DNA from: Cellulomonas xylanilytica
GTDB taxonomy: Bacteria; Actinomycetota; Actinomycetes; Actinomycetales; Cellulomonadaceae
Direction: 5' to 3'
Length of the DNA stretch: 64,000 nt
NCBI RefSeq assembly: GCF_007989805.1
Contig: NZ_BJUB01000003.1
Coordinates: 248,001 to 312,000 of the forward strand
Shown: piece by piece, positions 19,301 through 29,551 of the stretch
How positions within the stretch are numbered: position 1 is the first letter of the stretch
Layout: the number at the start of each line of letters is the position of its first letter
The notes under the pieces: generated by a model
Databases searched by the model: none
Told to the model about the DNA's origin: nothing
What the model saw: the letters and a program-made list of their open reading frames with translations, nothing else
Position numbers and translations under genes: made by a program

Positions 19301-20146
19301 CCAGACCTCGCGCCCGTCCCCCACCAGCCGCGCGACCAGCTCCGGCGGGCACGCCTCGCCGCCGAAGATCAGCAGCCGGACACCGGCCAGCTCCTCGGCC
19401 CGCCACAGGCCGGCGAGCGTCGGGACGGTCGAGATGACGGTGATGCCCTGGGCCACCAGCCACGGGCCGAGGTCCATGCCGGTGCGGACCAGCGCACGGG
19501 GCGCCGGGACCAGGCAGGCGCCGTGGCCCCACGCGAGCCACATCTCCTCGCAGCTGGCGTCGAACGCCACGGACAGGCCGGCCAGCACCCGGTCGCCCGG
19601 GCCGAGCGGAGACCGCTGCAGGAACAGCCGGGCCTCCGCGTCGACGAACGCCGCGGCCGACCGGTGCGTGACCGCGACCCCCTTGGGGGCGCCGGTGGAC
19701 CCCGACGTGAAGATGATCCAGGCGTCGTCGTCGACCGTGGGCCGGCGCGGCTCGGCACTGCGCCGCAGGCCGGCGAGGTCGCCCTCGGTGAGCACCCGGG
19801 CCACCCCGGCCTCCCGGAAGACGGTCTGCGCGCGCTCGTCGGGGTCGTCGACGTCCACGGGCACGTACGCGGCGCCTGCGGCGAGCACCGCGAGGATCGC
19901 CGTGTACAGCTCGGCGGTCCCCGACGGGATGCGAACGCCCACCCGGTCACCGGGGCCGATGCCCGCACCCGCCAGGCCGGCGGCGGCCACGCCGACCGCC
20001 GCGAGGAGCTCGCGATACGTCAGGACCGAGCTGCCGTCATCGAGCGCGGGGGCGTCGCCGTGCGCCGACGCGGTCGCCTCCAGGACGTCCAGGAGCGTGC
20101 GCGGGGCGGGCGCGAGGTCGGCACGGAGGAACCCCTCGGCCGTCAT
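16307..20146 (-). CDS. Pls/PosA-family single-module membrane NRPS, predicted lysine-activating
   Basis: 1279-residue synthetase: adenylation domain about 20-500 ([47 protein letters not shown]), a carrier domain with the phosphopantetheine serine in [13 protein letters not shown] near residue 529, then a C-terminal half with about six membrane helices interleaved with three hexapeptide-repeat-like domains. There is no condensation or thioesterase domain. This is the layout of epsilon-poly-L-lysine synthetase. Reading the ten pocket positions against GrsA gives D-A-E-S-I-G-T-V-V-K, close to the bacitracin lysine code D-A-E-S-I-G-S-V-C-K. A homopolymer of lysine or a similar cationic residue is therefore predicted. 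GGGGAGG lies before the ATG. It is divergent from valS. Confidence 0.9.
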   Translation of the reverse strand: MTAEGFLRADLAPAPRTLLDVLEATASAHGDAPALDDGSSVLTYRELLAAVGVAAAGLAGAGIGPGDRVGVRIPSGTAELYTAILAVLAAGAAYVPVDVDDPDERAQTVFREAGVARVLTEGDLAGLRRSAEPRRPTVDDDAWIIFTSGSTGAPKGVAVTHRSAAAFVDAEARLFLQRSPLGPGDRVLAGLSVAFDASCEEMWLAWGHGACLVPAPRALVRTGMDLGPWLVAQGITVISTVPTLAGLWRAEELAGVRLLIFGGEACPPELVARLVGDGREVWNTYGPTEATVVACAALLTGDGSVRIGHALDGWDLAVVAPDGSPVEEGGLGELIIGGVGLARYLDPAKDAEKYAPADGLGWERAYRSGDLVRYEPAGLVFVGRADDQVKVGGRRIELGEVDSALLGLPGVAGAAAAVRRTPAGTSVLVGYLVPEPGVELDLADARHRLTGTLPAALVPLLAPVASIPTRGSGKVDRDALPWPLERADQESAPAVGLSPTGEWVAERWTAALGVAVTGPRDDFFASGGGSLVAAQLVSALRARFPTVTVADVYEYPRIGDLARRLDEFEPTVAAEVRVVAPTPVRAQAVQTVLALPLAALVGLRWLTWLLAADAVLVATTGAAWVPVVPGVWWWVALGWLVLISPLGRMGTTVLVARTLLRGLAPGRYPRGGSVHLRLWFTESWAAAAGAENLSCAPWTAQYARALGATIGRDVDLHALPPVTGMLTLGNGCAVEPEVDLRGHWLDGDVLRVGRVRIDKRATVGTRSTLAPGTRVGAWAEVAPGSAVLDSVPPGELWVGSPAVFDGPARRHWPRDKAPRGRRWVAAYGATAAALAALPVVAAACGLVVVGVGLRDATTWSEAALDALRAVPLAAVTMVVVLAVVTLVSVRLLGLGFREGYHAVRSRAGWQVWATLRLMDDARTTLFPLYSSMATPAWLRALGADIGKDVEASTALMLPTLTTVGDGAFLADDTLIGSYELGHGWLRVERSKVGKRAFLGNSGMIAPGRAVPKRGLVAVLSATPEDARAGTSWLGSPPVRLRRVPGEADDARTFAPPTRLRVARALVELCRIVPVMCTFGLGVAVLLVLQAALGRWGLGTAAALSPVVVLAAAGVACAVATAAKWLLVGRLRTGDHPLWSSFVWRNELADTFLEVVAVPWLGPATVGSPALTVWLRTLGARIGRGVWCETYWLPEADLVTLGDAATVNRGCVLQTHVFHDRVMSMDTVELRRGASLGPHGVVLPAASLDDGARVGPASLVLRGDTIPAGSRWTGNPVSPA

Positions 20147-20318
20147 CGCCAGCCTCCCCGTCCGGTCGTGTGCTCCCGATCATGCGCTCACGACCCGGCG
20201 ACTGGCGATCCTGCCACCCGGCGTCCGGCGAGCCGCGTCCTGGACGCGCCGTTCACCGAGTGTTCGTCTGATCGTCGACGGAGCCTCGACGCCCGCCGAT
20301 CTGGGAAGATGTCGACCC

Positions 20319-22946
20319 ATGAGCTCTGAGTCCCCGAACACGCCCGCCGCCCCCCTGACCACCACGGGCACGCGGCAGGTACCGGACCGGGTCTCCCTCG
20401 ACGGTGTCGAGACCCGCTGGGACGAGGCGTGGACCGCGCAGGACCTGTACGGCTTCGACCGCACGGCCACGCGCGAGCAGGTCTACTCGATCGACACGCC
20501 TCCCCCGACGGTGTCCGGCTCGCTGCACGTGGGCCACGTGTTCTCGTACACGCACACCGACGTGGTCGCCCGGTTCCAGCGCATGCGCGGCCGCGAGGTC
20601 TTCTACCCGATGGGCTGGGACGACAACGGCCTGCCCACCGAGCGTCGCGTGCAGAACTACTACGGCGTGCGCTGCGACCCGTCCCTGCCCTACGAGGACG
20701 CGTTCACGCCGCCGTTCGAGGGCGGCGAGGGCAAGTCGGGTCCGCAGGTGCCGGTGAGCCGGAAGAACTTCGTCGAGCTCTGCGAGCGCCTGACCGTCGA
20801 GGACGAGCGGCTGTTCGAGGCGCTCTGGCGCCGGCTCGGCCTGTCCGTGGACTGGTCGCGGACCTACCAGACCGTGTCCGCGGAGTCCCGCGCCGTGGCG
20901 CAGCAGGCGTTCCTGCGCAACCTCGCGCGCGGCGAGGCGTACCAGGCCGAGGCGCCGGGCCTGTGGGACGTGACGTTCCAGACGGCGGTCGCGCAGGCCG
21001 AGCTCGAGGCCCGCGACTACCCGGGTGCGTTCCACCGGGTCGCGTTCCACGGTTCGGAGGGCCCGGTCTACATCGAGACCACCCGTCCCGAGCTGCTCCC
21101 CGCCTGCGTCGCGCTCATCGCGCACCCCGACGACGAGCGCTACCAGCACCTGTTCGGCACCACCGTCCGCTCGCCGCTGTTCGACGTCGAGATCCCCGTC
21201 CTGGCGCACCCGCTGGCCGAGCCCGACAAGGGCGCCGGCATCGCGATGTGCTGCACGTTCGGTGACCTCACCGACGTGCAGTGGTGGCGCGAGCTGCAGC
21301 TGCCGACGCGCTCCGTGGTGGGCCGCGACGGCCGCATCCTGCGCGAGACGCCCGAGTGGCTCGCCTCGGACGGCGCGCGCGCCCGCTACGAGGAGCTGGC
21401 CGGCAAGACCACGTTCTCGGCCCGCGAGGCGGTCGTCGCCGGGCTGCGCGAGACGGGCGACCTCGACGGCGAGCCGGTGACCACGCAGCGCAAGGCGAAC
21501 TTCTACGAGAAGGGCGACAAGCCGCTCGAGATCGTCACCAGCCGCCAGTGGTACATCCGCAACGGCGGTCGCGACGAGGCCCTGCGCGAGGCGCTGCTGG
21601 CGCGCGGCGCGGAGCTGGGCTTCAACCCCGACTTCATGAAGGTCCGCTACGAGAACTGGGTCAGCGGCCTCAACGGCGACTGGCTGGTCTCGCGGCAGCG
21701 GTTCTTCGGCGTGCCGTTCCCGGTCTGGTACCCGCTGGACCAGGACGGCGAGCCGCAGCACGACGCCCCGCTGCTGCCGACCGAAGACCAGCTGCCCATC
21801 GACCCGTCCTCCGACGTGCCGGCGGGCTACACCGCCGACCAGCGCGGCGTGCCCGGCGGCTTCGTCGCGGACCCCGACATCATGGACACCTGGGCCACCA
21901 GCTCGCTGACCCCGCAGATCGTCGGCGGCTGGCGCACGGACCCCGACCTGTTCAGCCGCGTGTTCCCCATGGACCTGCGCCCCCAGGGGCAGGACATCAT
22001 CCGCACCTGGCTGTTCTCCACGGTGGTCCGCTCGCACCTCGAGCACGGCTCGCTGCCGTGGTCGTCGGCCGCGATCAGCGGCTGGATCCTCGACCCCGAC
22101 CGCAAGAAGATGTCGAAGTCCAAGGGCAACGTCGTGACGCCGATGGGCCTGCTCGAGGAGCACGGCTCCGACGCCGTCCGGTACTGGGCCGCCTCGGCGC
22201 GCCTGGGCACGGACGCGGCGTTCGAGGTCGGGCAGATGAAGATCGGCCGCCGCCTCGCCATCAAGGTGCTCAACGCCTCCAAGTTCGCGCTCTCGTTCGG
22301 TGCCGCCGACGAGCCGCTCTCGCTGGACCCCGCGCTCGTCACCTCCGAGATCGACCGCGCCATGCTGGCCGGTCTCGCGGACGTCGTGGAGAAGGCCACG
22401 GCGGCGCTGGAGGCGTACGACCACACCCGCGCGCTCGAGCTGTCCGAGACGTTCTTCTGGACGTTCTGCGACGACTACCTGGAGCTGGTCAAGGACCGCG
22501 CCTACGGCGAGCCGTCCGCGGAGACCGCGTCGGCCCGTGCCGCACTCGCGATCGCGCTCGACGTGCTCCTGCGCCTGTTCGCGCCCGTGCTGCCGTTCGC
22601 CACGGAGGAGGTCTGGTCGTGGTGGCGCGAGGGGTCGGTGCACCGCGCCCCGTGGCCCACCCCCGAGCCGCTGCGCACGTCCGCGGACCCCGGCGTGGTC
22701 GCCGCCGCGGGCTCGGCCCTCGCCGCGCTGCGCAAGGTGAAGTCCGAGGCCAAGCTGCCGCTGCGCACCGAGATCACGGCCGCCGAGCTGGTCGTGCCCG
22801 CCGCCATGCGACCGGGCGTCGAGTCGGCGCTGGGCGACATCCGGTCCGCCGGCCGGGTCACCGGCACGCTCACCCTGGTCGACGGCGACGGCGAGGCGTG
22901 CGTCGCGCGCGACGCCGTCCTGGTCCCGCCGGCGCCGAAGGCCTGA
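20319..22946 (+). CDS. valS: Valine--tRNA ligase
   Basis: 875-residue class I synthetase that charges tRNA-Val. The HIGH motif appears as SLHVGHVFS and the KMSKS loop as KKMSKSKGNVVTP, with the editing (CP1) insertion between them (LLPACVALIAHPDD, the conserved ETTRPE region before it). Length is normal. The ATG at 20319 is used because it keeps the conserved N-terminal VPDRVSLDGVETRWDEAW block; an ATG 10 bases earlier is in another frame. GGGAAG lies upstream. No T-box leader is evident in the 172 bases shared with the divergent NRPS gene. The gene is followed after one base by an acyl-CoA ligase gene. Confidence 0.95.
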   Translation: MSSESPNTPAAPLTTTGTRQVPDRVSLDGVETRWDEAWTAQDLYGFDRTATREQVYSIDTPPPTVSGSLHVGHVFSYTHTDVVARFQRMRGREVFYPMGWDDNGLPTERRVQNYYGVRCDPSLPYEDAFTPPFEGGEGKSGPQVPVSRKNFVELCERLTVEDERLFEALWRRLGLSVDWSRTYQTVSAESRAVAQQAFLRNLARGEAYQAEAPGLWDVTFQTAVAQAELEARDYPGAFHRVAFHGSEGPVYIETTRPELLPACVALIAHPDDERYQHLFGTTVRSPLFDVEIPVLAHPLAEPDKGAGIAMCCTFGDLTDVQWWRELQLPTRSVVGRDGRILRETPEWLASDGARARYEELAGKTTFSAREAVVAGLRETGDLDGEPVTTQRKANFYEKGDKPLEIVTSRQWYIRNGGRDEALREALLARGAELGFNPDFMKVRYENWVSGLNGDWLVSRQRFFGVPFPVWYPLDQDGEPQHDAPLLPTEDQLPIDPSSDVPAGYTADQRGVPGGFVADPDIMDTWATSSLTPQIVGGWRTDPDLFSRVFPMDLRPQGQDIIRTWLFSTVVRSHLEHGSLPWSSAAISGWILDPDRKKMSKSKGNVVTPMGLLEEHGSDAVRYWAASARLGTDAAFEVGQMKIGRRLAIKVLNASKFALSFGAADEPLSLDPALVTSEIDRAMLAGLADVVEKATAALEAYDHTRALELSETFFWTFCDDYLELVKDRAYGEPSAETASARAALAIALDVLLRLFAPVLPFATEEVWSWWREGSVHRAPWPTPEPLRTSADPGVVAAAGSALAALRKVKSEAKLPLRTEITAAELVVPAAMRPGVESALGDIRSAGRVTGTLTLVDGDGEACVARDAVLVPPAPKA

Positions 22947-22947
22947 C

Positions 22948-24750
22948 GTGCGCGAGTTCCGGTCGGACGCCCTGGTCGAGCCGGACCCGTCCGCGAGCAT
23001 CCCGGGGCTGCTCTCGGACCGGCTCGCACGGGACCCGGACGGGGTGTTCGCCGAGCGGCTCGTCGACGGCGCGTGGGCGCCGGTGACGGTGTCCGCGTTC
23101 GTGGCGGAGGTGACCGCCGTGGCCAAGGGCCTGGTCGCACGCGGCGTCGAGCCCGGCGACCGTGTCGCGATCATGTCCCGCACGCGCTACGAGTGGACCC
23201 TGCTCGACTTCGCGTGCTGGGCGGCCGGGGCCCTCGGTGTGCCGGTCTACGAGACGTCGTCCGCGGAGCAGGTCCGCTGGATCGCCGCGGACGCCGGGGT
23301 CCGTCTCGCCGTGGTCGAGACCGCCAAGCACGCCGCGGTCGTCGCCCAGGTCCGCGACGACCTGCCCGGTCTGGCGGACGTGCTGGTGCTGGACGACGGC
23401 GCCGTCGACGCGCTCGTCGCCGCGGGGAGCGACGTGGCCGACGCGGAGATCGCCCGCCGCAGCGCGCTCGCGCGGGCCGACGACCTGGCGACGATCATCT
23501 ACACGTCCGGCACCACCGGCCGCCCGAAGGGCGTCGAGCTCACGCACGGCAACTTCGTCGAGCTGACGCGCAACGGCGTGGCGGGCCTCGGCGACGTGTG
23601 CGCGCGGCCCGACTCCCGGACCCTGCTGTTCATGCCGCTCGCGCACGTGTTCGCGCGGTTCATCCAGGTGCTCTGCGTGCCGTCCGGCGCGGTCCTGGGC
23701 CACACGCCCGACGCCAAGCACCTGCTCGACGACCTCGCCGCGTTCCGGCCGACCTTCATCCTGGCCGTGCCCCGCGTGTTCGAGAAGGTCTACAACTCGG
23801 CCGAGCAGAAGGCGGGCTCGGGCACGAGGCTCCGGCTCTTCCGGTGGGCCGCGAAGGCGGCTGAGGACTACTCCCGCGCGCTCGACGGCTCCGGTCCCGG
23901 CGCGGCGCTCCGTACCCGGCACGCGCTGGCGGGACGCCTGGTCCACGGCAGGCTCCGCGCCGCGCTGGGTGGCCGCGCGCAGTACGCGATCTCCGGGGGC
24001 GCCCCGCTGGGCGAGCGGCTCGGGCACTTCTACCGCGGCATCGGCGTCGAGGTGCTCGAGGGGTACGGCCTCACCGAGACCACCGCGCCGACCGCGGTGA
24101 ACCGCCCCGGCCTCACCAAGATCGGGACCGTCGGCCCGGCGTTCCCCGGGACGGCCCTGCGGGTCGACGACGACGGCCAGGTCTTCGTCTCCGGCCCGCA
24201 CGTGTTCCGGGGCTACCGGCACGACGCCGAGGCGACCGCGGAGGCCCTCGTCGACGGCTGGTTCCGCACCGGTGACGTCGGCACGCTCGACGACGACGGC
24301 TACCTGCGGATCACCGGCCGGACCAAGGAGATCATCGTCACCGCGGGCGGCAAGAACGTCGCCCCCGCCGTGCTCGAGGACCGCCTGCGCGGTCACCCGC
24401 TCGTCAGCCAGGTCGTGGTGGTCGGCGACCAGCGACCGTTCATCGGCGCGCTCGTCACGCTCGACGCCGACATGCTCCCGGGCTGGCTCTCCAACCACGG
24501 CCTCCCGGCCATGTCCCTCGACGAGGCCGCGACCGACCCCACGGTCCTCGAGGCCCTGGACCGCGCCGCGGACCGCGCCAACGAGGCCGTCTCCCGCGCG
24601 GAGTCCATCCGCAAGCTGCGCGTGCTGACCACGGACTTCACCGAGGCGAACGGCTACCTGACCCCGTCCCTGAAGGTGAAGCGCGCCCTGATCCTCAAGG
24701 ACTTCGCGTCGGACATCGACGCCCTCTACACCGACACCCGCGGCGACTGA
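22948..24750 (+). CDS. Long-chain fatty-acid--CoA ligase (FadD15-like)
   Basis: 600-residue AMP-forming acyl-CoA synthetase of the long-chain type. Visible: P-loop-like IIYTSGTTGRPKGVELTH (about residues 183-200), the LFMPLAHVFARF segment, EGYGLTETTAPTAVN and the hinge GWFRTGDVGTLDDDGYLRITGRTKEIIVTAGGK (core RITGRTKEIIVTAGGK). The C-terminal lysine block ends LTPSLKVKRALILK. It starts with GTG one base after valS, so the two are cotranscribed. It probably activates fatty acids for lipid synthesis or breakdown; chain length cannot be read. Tandem hairpins follow the stop. Confidence 0.92.
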   Translation: MREFRSDALVEPDPSASIPGLLSDRLARDPDGVFAERLVDGAWAPVTVSAFVAEVTAVAKGLVARGVEPGDRVAIMSRTRYEWTLLDFACWAAGALGVPVYETSSAEQVRWIAADAGVRLAVVETAKHAAVVAQVRDDLPGLADVLVLDDGAVDALVAAGSDVADAEIARRSALARADDLATIIYTSGTTGRPKGVELTHGNFVELTRNGVAGLGDVCARPDSRTLLFMPLAHVFARFIQVLCVPSGAVLGHTPDAKHLLDDLAAFRPTFILAVPRVFEKVYNSAEQKAGSGTRLRLFRWAAKAAEDYSRALDGSGPGAALRTRHALAGRLVHGRLRAALGGRAQYAISGGAPLGERLGHFYRGIGVEVLEGYGLTETTAPTAVNRPGLTKIGTVGPAFPGTALRVDDDGQVFVSGPHVFRGYRHDAEATAEALVDGWFRTGDVGTLDDDGYLRITGRTKEIIVTAGGKNVAPAVLEDRLRGHPLVSQVVVVGDQRPFIGALVTLDADMLPGWLSNHGLPAMSLDEAATDPTVLEALDRAADRANEAVSRAESIRKLRVLTTDFTEANGYLTPSLKVKRALILKDFASDIDALYTDTRGD

Positions 24751-24754
24751 CCAC

Positions 24755-24862
24755 CGCGACGTCCGCACTCCGACGGGTCCGACCCCTCAGGAGTGCGGAC
24801 GTCGCGACCGACCGCGCGCGACGTCCGCACTCCGGCAGGTTCGACCCCGCAGGAGTGCGGAC
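24755..24862. repeat. Tandem duplicated hairpin, likely bidirectional terminator
   Basis: Two copies of an inverted repeat stand head to tail between two convergent genes. Copy 1 has a perfect 17-base stem (24755-24771 with 24790-24806) built on GACGTCCGCACTCC and its complement, with an 18-base loop. Copy 2 has an 11-base perfect core (24823-24833 with 24852-24862) and a similar loop; the copies repeat every 62 bases and the loops are related (CGACCCC in both). There is no T-run, as usual in this kind of genome. It may be a terminator or a member of a dispersed palindromic repeat family. Confidence 0.75.
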
Positions 24863-24887
24863 GCAGCGTCTCTGCTCGGCGGGGCGG

Positions 24888-26081
24888 CTACACCACCGTG
24901 CGGAGGCGGGCCTGGTCCGCCGACTGGGTGGGGACCGCCTCGCTCGGGGTCGAGTCGTCGGACCAGCGCAGCACCGCCCCGATCCCGTCGACGAGGTCGA
25001 CCGTGCCGTTCTCCGCGAACGTCACGCCGGCGTCCTGACCGAGCGCAGCACGGACGAGCGCGACGTTGGCCTCCATCTCCCGGGCCTCGCTCACGCCGAT
25101 CGACTCGAGGTCGCCCCGGCTGGTCGCCAGCTGCAGCGGCTCGGGACCGACCCACAGCGTCCGGTCGACGATCCCGGCGGTCTGCCCGTCGACGTGCAGC
25201 ACGAGCTCGAGGACCTGGCCCCGTCGCAGCACCTCGATGACGTCGTCCAGCGCGGTCACGGCACCGTCACCACGCCCCTGCGCCTCGCGGAACCGGTCCA
25301 GCACCACCTCGCGGCGCCGGGCACGGAACTGCTCGAGCGCCTCGCCCACCCGCGCGTCGAAGGCGCCCTGGTTGACACCTTCCCCGCGGGACCCGCCCTG
25401 GACCTCGACCGTGAGCTCGCGTGCCTGCTGGCCGAGCGCCTCGCACACCAGCTTCACCTCGCGGACGTCCCCGGTGACGATCACGAGGTCCGGGCTCCGC
25501 TCCGCGACCCGCTTGTCGAGCACCGCGGCGACCGCCTCGGCGTTGCGCTCCCAGGAGTCCTCCGCACGCGTCTGGTTGCGCCGCTCGATCCCGGGAGCGC
25601 GCGTCTTGCGCACCGCGTCGTGCCCGCCCTCGACGGTCTCGGTCTCCGCACCCCCCGCGGTGCGGACGGTGCCCCCCGCGGCCCAGGTGAGGTCCGCGCC
25701 GGTGCGGTCCACCTCGACCAGCAGGTACGTGACGGTCTCGTCCGCCGCGCGCACGGCGGGCAGCAACGCCGGGGCCGGACCGAACACCGCGTGCGACTGC
25801 GCCGGCGGCTCGGCCAGGACCCGGTCGATCACGACACCCTCGGCGTCCGCGACCACGACCCGGCCGTGCGGGCCGCGCACTCCCGTGGGGACGGTCACCA
25901 GCTCGGCGATCTGGTCGAGCACCGAGGCCGACGCGCCGTCCCGCTCGAGGGAACGCCTGACGGGCTTCCACCGGTCGACGACCTCCGCGTCGTTGCTCGT
26001 CCCGGTGCGTGTCGCGTCCAGGTAGACGGTCGTGAACGGCGACGGCCGTCCGAGCAGCGGCTTGAGCCAGTGCAGGTCCAT
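24888..26081 (-). CDS. Bacterial eRF1-fold protein, Rv2629/Vms1-like
   Basis: 397-residue protein that resembles the Rv2629-type bacterial archaeo-eukaryotic release-factor family (baeRF2, related to Vms1/Ankzf1 peptidyl-tRNA hydrolases). Seen: an N-terminal mixed domain, FTTVYLDATRTG, a basic RKTRAPGIERRNQTRAEDSW segment, a central VIVTGDVREVKLVCEAL Rossmann-like stretch, and a C-terminal L7Ae-like part with NGTVDLVDGIGAVLRW. Family assignment is from memory of these blocks. The second ATG (26079-26081) is preferred over the first because GGAGG lies 7 bases before it but only one base before the other. The known relatives are linked to ribosome hibernation or rescue; function here is unproven. 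Confidence 0.7.
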   Translation of the reverse strand: MDLHWLKPLLGRPSPFTTVYLDATRTGTSNDAEVVDRWKPVRRSLERDGASASVLDQIAELVTVPTGVRGPHGRVVVADAEGVVIDRVLAEPPAQSHAVFGPAPALLPAVRAADETVTYLLVEVDRTGADLTWAAGGTVRTAGGAETETVEGGHDAVRKTRAPGIERRNQTRAEDSWERNAEAVAAVLDKRVAERSPDLVIVTGDVREVKLVCEALGQQARELTVEVQGGSRGEGVNQGAFDARVGEALEQFRARRREVVLDRFREAQGRGDGAVTALDDVIEVLRRGQVLELVLHVDGQTAGIVDRTLWVGPEPLQLATSRGDLESIGVSEAREMEANVALVRAALGQDAGVTFAENGTVDLVDGIGAVLRWSDDSTPSEAVPTQSADQARLRTVV

Positions 26082-26199
26082 GGGCATCCCTCCGGGATCG
26101 AGATCCCCGGCGGCCGCACGTGCACTTCACCCCCGCGGCCCTGCCGGAGCTGACCCCATCTACCTTCCGCTCCTGCGGCTGGCGGCGCCACCCCGAATC

Positions 26200-26514
26200 T
26201 CAGTCGCGCTGCGCGTGCCCCTGGGCGATCGCCTCGTGGTGCTGGATGACCTCTTCGACGATGAAGGCCAGGAACTTCTCCGCGAACACGGGGTCGAGGT
26301 CGGCGGTGTGCGCCAGCTCGCGCAGCCGGGCCACCTGCTGCTCCTCGCGCGCGGGGTCCGACGGAGGCAGCCCGGTGGTCGCCTTGAGCACACCCACCTG
26401 CTGCGTCGCCTTGAACCGCTCCGCCAGCAGGTACACCAGGGCGGCGTCGATGTTGTCGATGCTGCCGCGCAGGCGGGCCAGCTCGGCGGGGATCGGGGTC
26501 GGCAGGTCGCTCAC
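26200..26514 (-). CDS. Chorismate mutase (AroQ type)
   Basis: 104-residue all-helical chorismate mutase that converts chorismate to prephenate for Phe and Tyr synthesis. Active-site residues have counterparts: LRGSIDNIDAALVYLLAERF (two arginines), VGVLKA (lysine) and the helix-3 part FIVEEVIQHHEAIA. It lacks a signal peptide, so it is the cytoplasmic class that in actinobacteria often relies on DAHP synthase for full activity. The start is GTG at 26512-26514. It lies 31 bases after clpX on the same strand and is probably read with it. Confidence 0.88.
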   Translation of the reverse strand: MSDLPTPIPAELARLRGSIDNIDAALVYLLAERFKATQQVGVLKATTGLPPSDPAREEQQVARLRELAHTADLDPVFAEKFLAFIVEEVIQHHEAIAQGHAQRD

Positions 26515-26545
26515 GGTCGCGATCCTAGGCCGGACGAGCGACCGG

Positions 26546-27826
<1,281 letters not shown>

Positions 27827-28006
27827 GTCGATCCCCTTCCTCGTGTCGCCCTCCGCCCGACGGGCGGTGCGTCGTCAGTGCGTCACCCCGCGGGGTGCGC
27901 GTCCTCCCCCATTGCACACCACCCGGGCCGGGATGTCAGCCGAACACACGGGTCGGCGAGTCTCGGCGTTTCGTGCATCTGTGCCGGGCGTGTCGGGTGG
28001 GACGCG

Positions 28007-28044
28007 CCCGAGCCGGGTCCCACCGCAGCGGGACCCGGCTCGGG
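28007..28044 (-). terminator. Hairpin terminator after clpP2
   Basis: Perfect 15-base stem (CCCGAGCCGGGTCCC at 28007-28021 with its complement at 28030-28044) and an 8-base loop, 6 bases past the clpP2 stop codon. No T-run follows on the minus strand, as is common for terminators in high-GC actinomycetes. It separates the clpP1-clpP2 operon from clpX. Confidence 0.8.
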
Positions 28045-28050
28045 AAGGTG

Positions 28051-28752
28051 CTACTTGGGCTGCACGGTCGTCGGGACGACGCCCTTGCGGCTCGCGAGCA
28101 CCTGGTCGACGATCCCGTACTCCAGCGCCTGCTGCGCGGTGAGGATCTTGTCGCGCTCGATGTCCTTGCGGACCAGCTCGATGTCCCGCCCGGTGTGGTG
28201 AGCGATGGTCAGCTCGAGCCACTCGCGCATGCGGATGAGCTCGTTGGCGTGGATCTCGATGTCGGACGCCTGCGCGTAGCCGCCACCCTCCATCGCGGGC
28301 TGGTGGATCAGCACGCGCGCGTTCGGCAGCGCCAGACGCTTGCCGGGCGAACCCGCCGCGAGCAGCACCGCGGCCGCCGAGGCAGCCTGCCCGAGGCAGA
28401 CCGTCTGGATGTGCGGCTTGATGTACTGCATCGTGTCGTAGATCGCCGTGAGCGCCGTGAACGAGCCACCGGGCGAGTTGATGTACAGGATGATGTCGCG
28501 GTCCGGGTCGGTGCTCTCCAGCACCAGCAGCTGGGCCATGACGTCGTCGGCCGAGGCGTCGTCCACCTGCACGCCGAGGAAGATGATGCGGTCCTCGAAC
28601 AGCTTGGTGTACGGGTCCTGGCGCTTGAAGCCGTAGGCCGTGCGCTCCTCGAACTGCGGCAGCACGTACCGGGCGGCCGGCGAGGACGGTGCGAGACCGC
28701 CCGGCCCGGCCAGCATCCCGGCGCGCGCCATGAACTGAGATTCCATGCTCAT
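28051..28752 (-). CDS. clpP2: ATP-dependent Clp protease proteolytic subunit 2
   Basis: 233-residue serine peptidase. Catalytic serine in [13 protein letters not shown], histidine in [11 protein letters not shown] and aspartate in the later KDIERDKIL region, with LYINSPGGS before the serine. The N-terminal extension starting [12 protein letters not shown] suggests a propeptide. The first ATG (28750-28752) is chosen over a second ATG 6 bases later because GAGGAG sits 6 bases before it. The gene lies 34 bases after clpP1. In actinobacteria ClpP1 and ClpP2 form a mixed two-ring protease driven by ClpX or ClpC. Confidence 0.95.
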   Translation of the reverse strand: MSMESQFMARAGMLAGPGGLAPSSPAARYVLPQFEERTAYGFKRQDPYTKLFEDRIIFLGVQVDDASADDVMAQLLVLESTDPDRDIILYINSPGGSFTALTAIYDTMQYIKPHIQTVCLGQAASAAAVLLAAGSPGKRLALPNARVLIHQPAMEGGGYAQASDIEIHANELIRMREWLELTIAHHTGRDIELVRKDIERDKILTAQQALEYGIVDQVLASRKGVVPTTVQPK

Positions 28753-28786
28753 GAGCTTCTCCTCAAGAAATGAAAGTCGGGGGCCG

Positions 28787-29404
28787 TCAGGCCGTGCCGC
28801 CGCCGCCGGCGACCGAGTCGGCCTTGGTGACGACCTTGTCCACGAAGCCGTACTCCAGCGCCTCGGGAGCGGTGAACCAGCGGTCACGGTCGGCGTCGGA
28901 GTTGATCTGGTCGACGCTCTTGCCTGTCTGCGCCGCCGTCAGCTCGGCCAGCACGGTCTTCATGTGGAGGATCAGCTGTGCGTTGATCCGCACGTCGGTC
29001 GCGGTGCCCCCGATGCCACCCGAGGGCTGGTGCATCATCACGCGGGCGTGCGGCAGGGCGTAGCGCTTGCCCTTGGCACCCGACGAGAGCAGGAACTGCC
29101 CCATCGACGCGGCCATGCCCATCGCGATGGTGGCGACGTCCGGCTGGATGTACTGCATCGTGTCGTAGATCGCCATGCCCGCGGTGATCGAGCCACCGGG
29201 CGAGTTGATGTACAGCCAGATGTCCTTGTCCGGGTCCTCCGCGGCCAGCAGCATCATCTGCGCGCAGATGGCGTTCGCGTTCTCGTCGCGCACCTCGGAG
29301 CCGAGCCAGATGATGCGCTCGCGGAGCAGTCGGTTGTAGATGGAGTCATTGAGGCCGAAGGCCGGGCTGTCGGCCCTGGCCATCATCGGCGCTAGCTCGT
29401 TCAC
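28787..29404 (-). CDS. clpP1: ATP-dependent Clp protease proteolytic subunit 1
   Basis: 205-residue ClpP with the catalytic serine in [12 protein letters not shown], histidine in VMMHQPSGG and [22 protein letters not shown] start at 29402-29404 is used because GGGAG lies about 7 bases upstream; the tandem ATG codons 15 bases inside are the alternative. Its promoter should lie in the 147-base gap before the DHFR-like gene; TAGGGT on the minus strand (29483-29488) is a possible -10 element. It forms the operon clpP1-clpP2. Confidence 0.95.
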   Translation of the reverse strand: MNELAPMMARADSPAFGLNDSIYNRLLRERIIWLGSEVRDENANAICAQMMLLAAEDPDKDIWLYINSPGGSITAGMAIYDTMQYIQPDVATIAMGMAASMGQFLLSSGAKGKRYALPHARVMMHQPSGGIGGTATDVRINAQLILHMKTVLAELTAAQTGKSVDQINSDADRDRWFTAPEALEYGFVDKVVTKADSVAGGGGTA

Positions 29405-29551
29405 GAAGGCTCCCTCGTCTGACGGTGACGTCTGTCCTGCACCGCACGACCGTCCCTGTCCGGGACCCGTGCGATGCAGTGACCCTAACGCGCAGCCACA
29501 CCCGTCCATGGCCCGGCACCGAGCGTTTTCGCTGTCGGCAGAGCAGGGCGG

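Noticed and set aside
17201..20318. Long plus-strand frames opposite the NRPS gene
   Set aside because: Their composition is His/Arg/Pro-rich antisense noise and they contain no domain, while the minus strand encodes complete NRPS domains.
20147..20318. T-box or other riboswitch leader for valS
   Set aside because: The 172 bases show no recognisable T-box sequence, specifier stem or antiterminator, and T-boxes are not usual for valS in actinobacteria.
26093..26111. Palindrome CCGGGATCGAGATCCCCGG as a possible terminator or operator
   Set aside because: Short and imperfect, and it overlaps the ribosome-site region of the eRF1-like gene; not convincing in such GC-rich DNA.
29521..29534. GAGCGTTTTCGCTG palindrome before clpP1 as a ClgR-type operator
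   Set aside because: The half-sites are in the opposite order to the ClgR consensus I recall, and it lies nearer the end of the DHFR-like gene than the likely clpP1 promoter.
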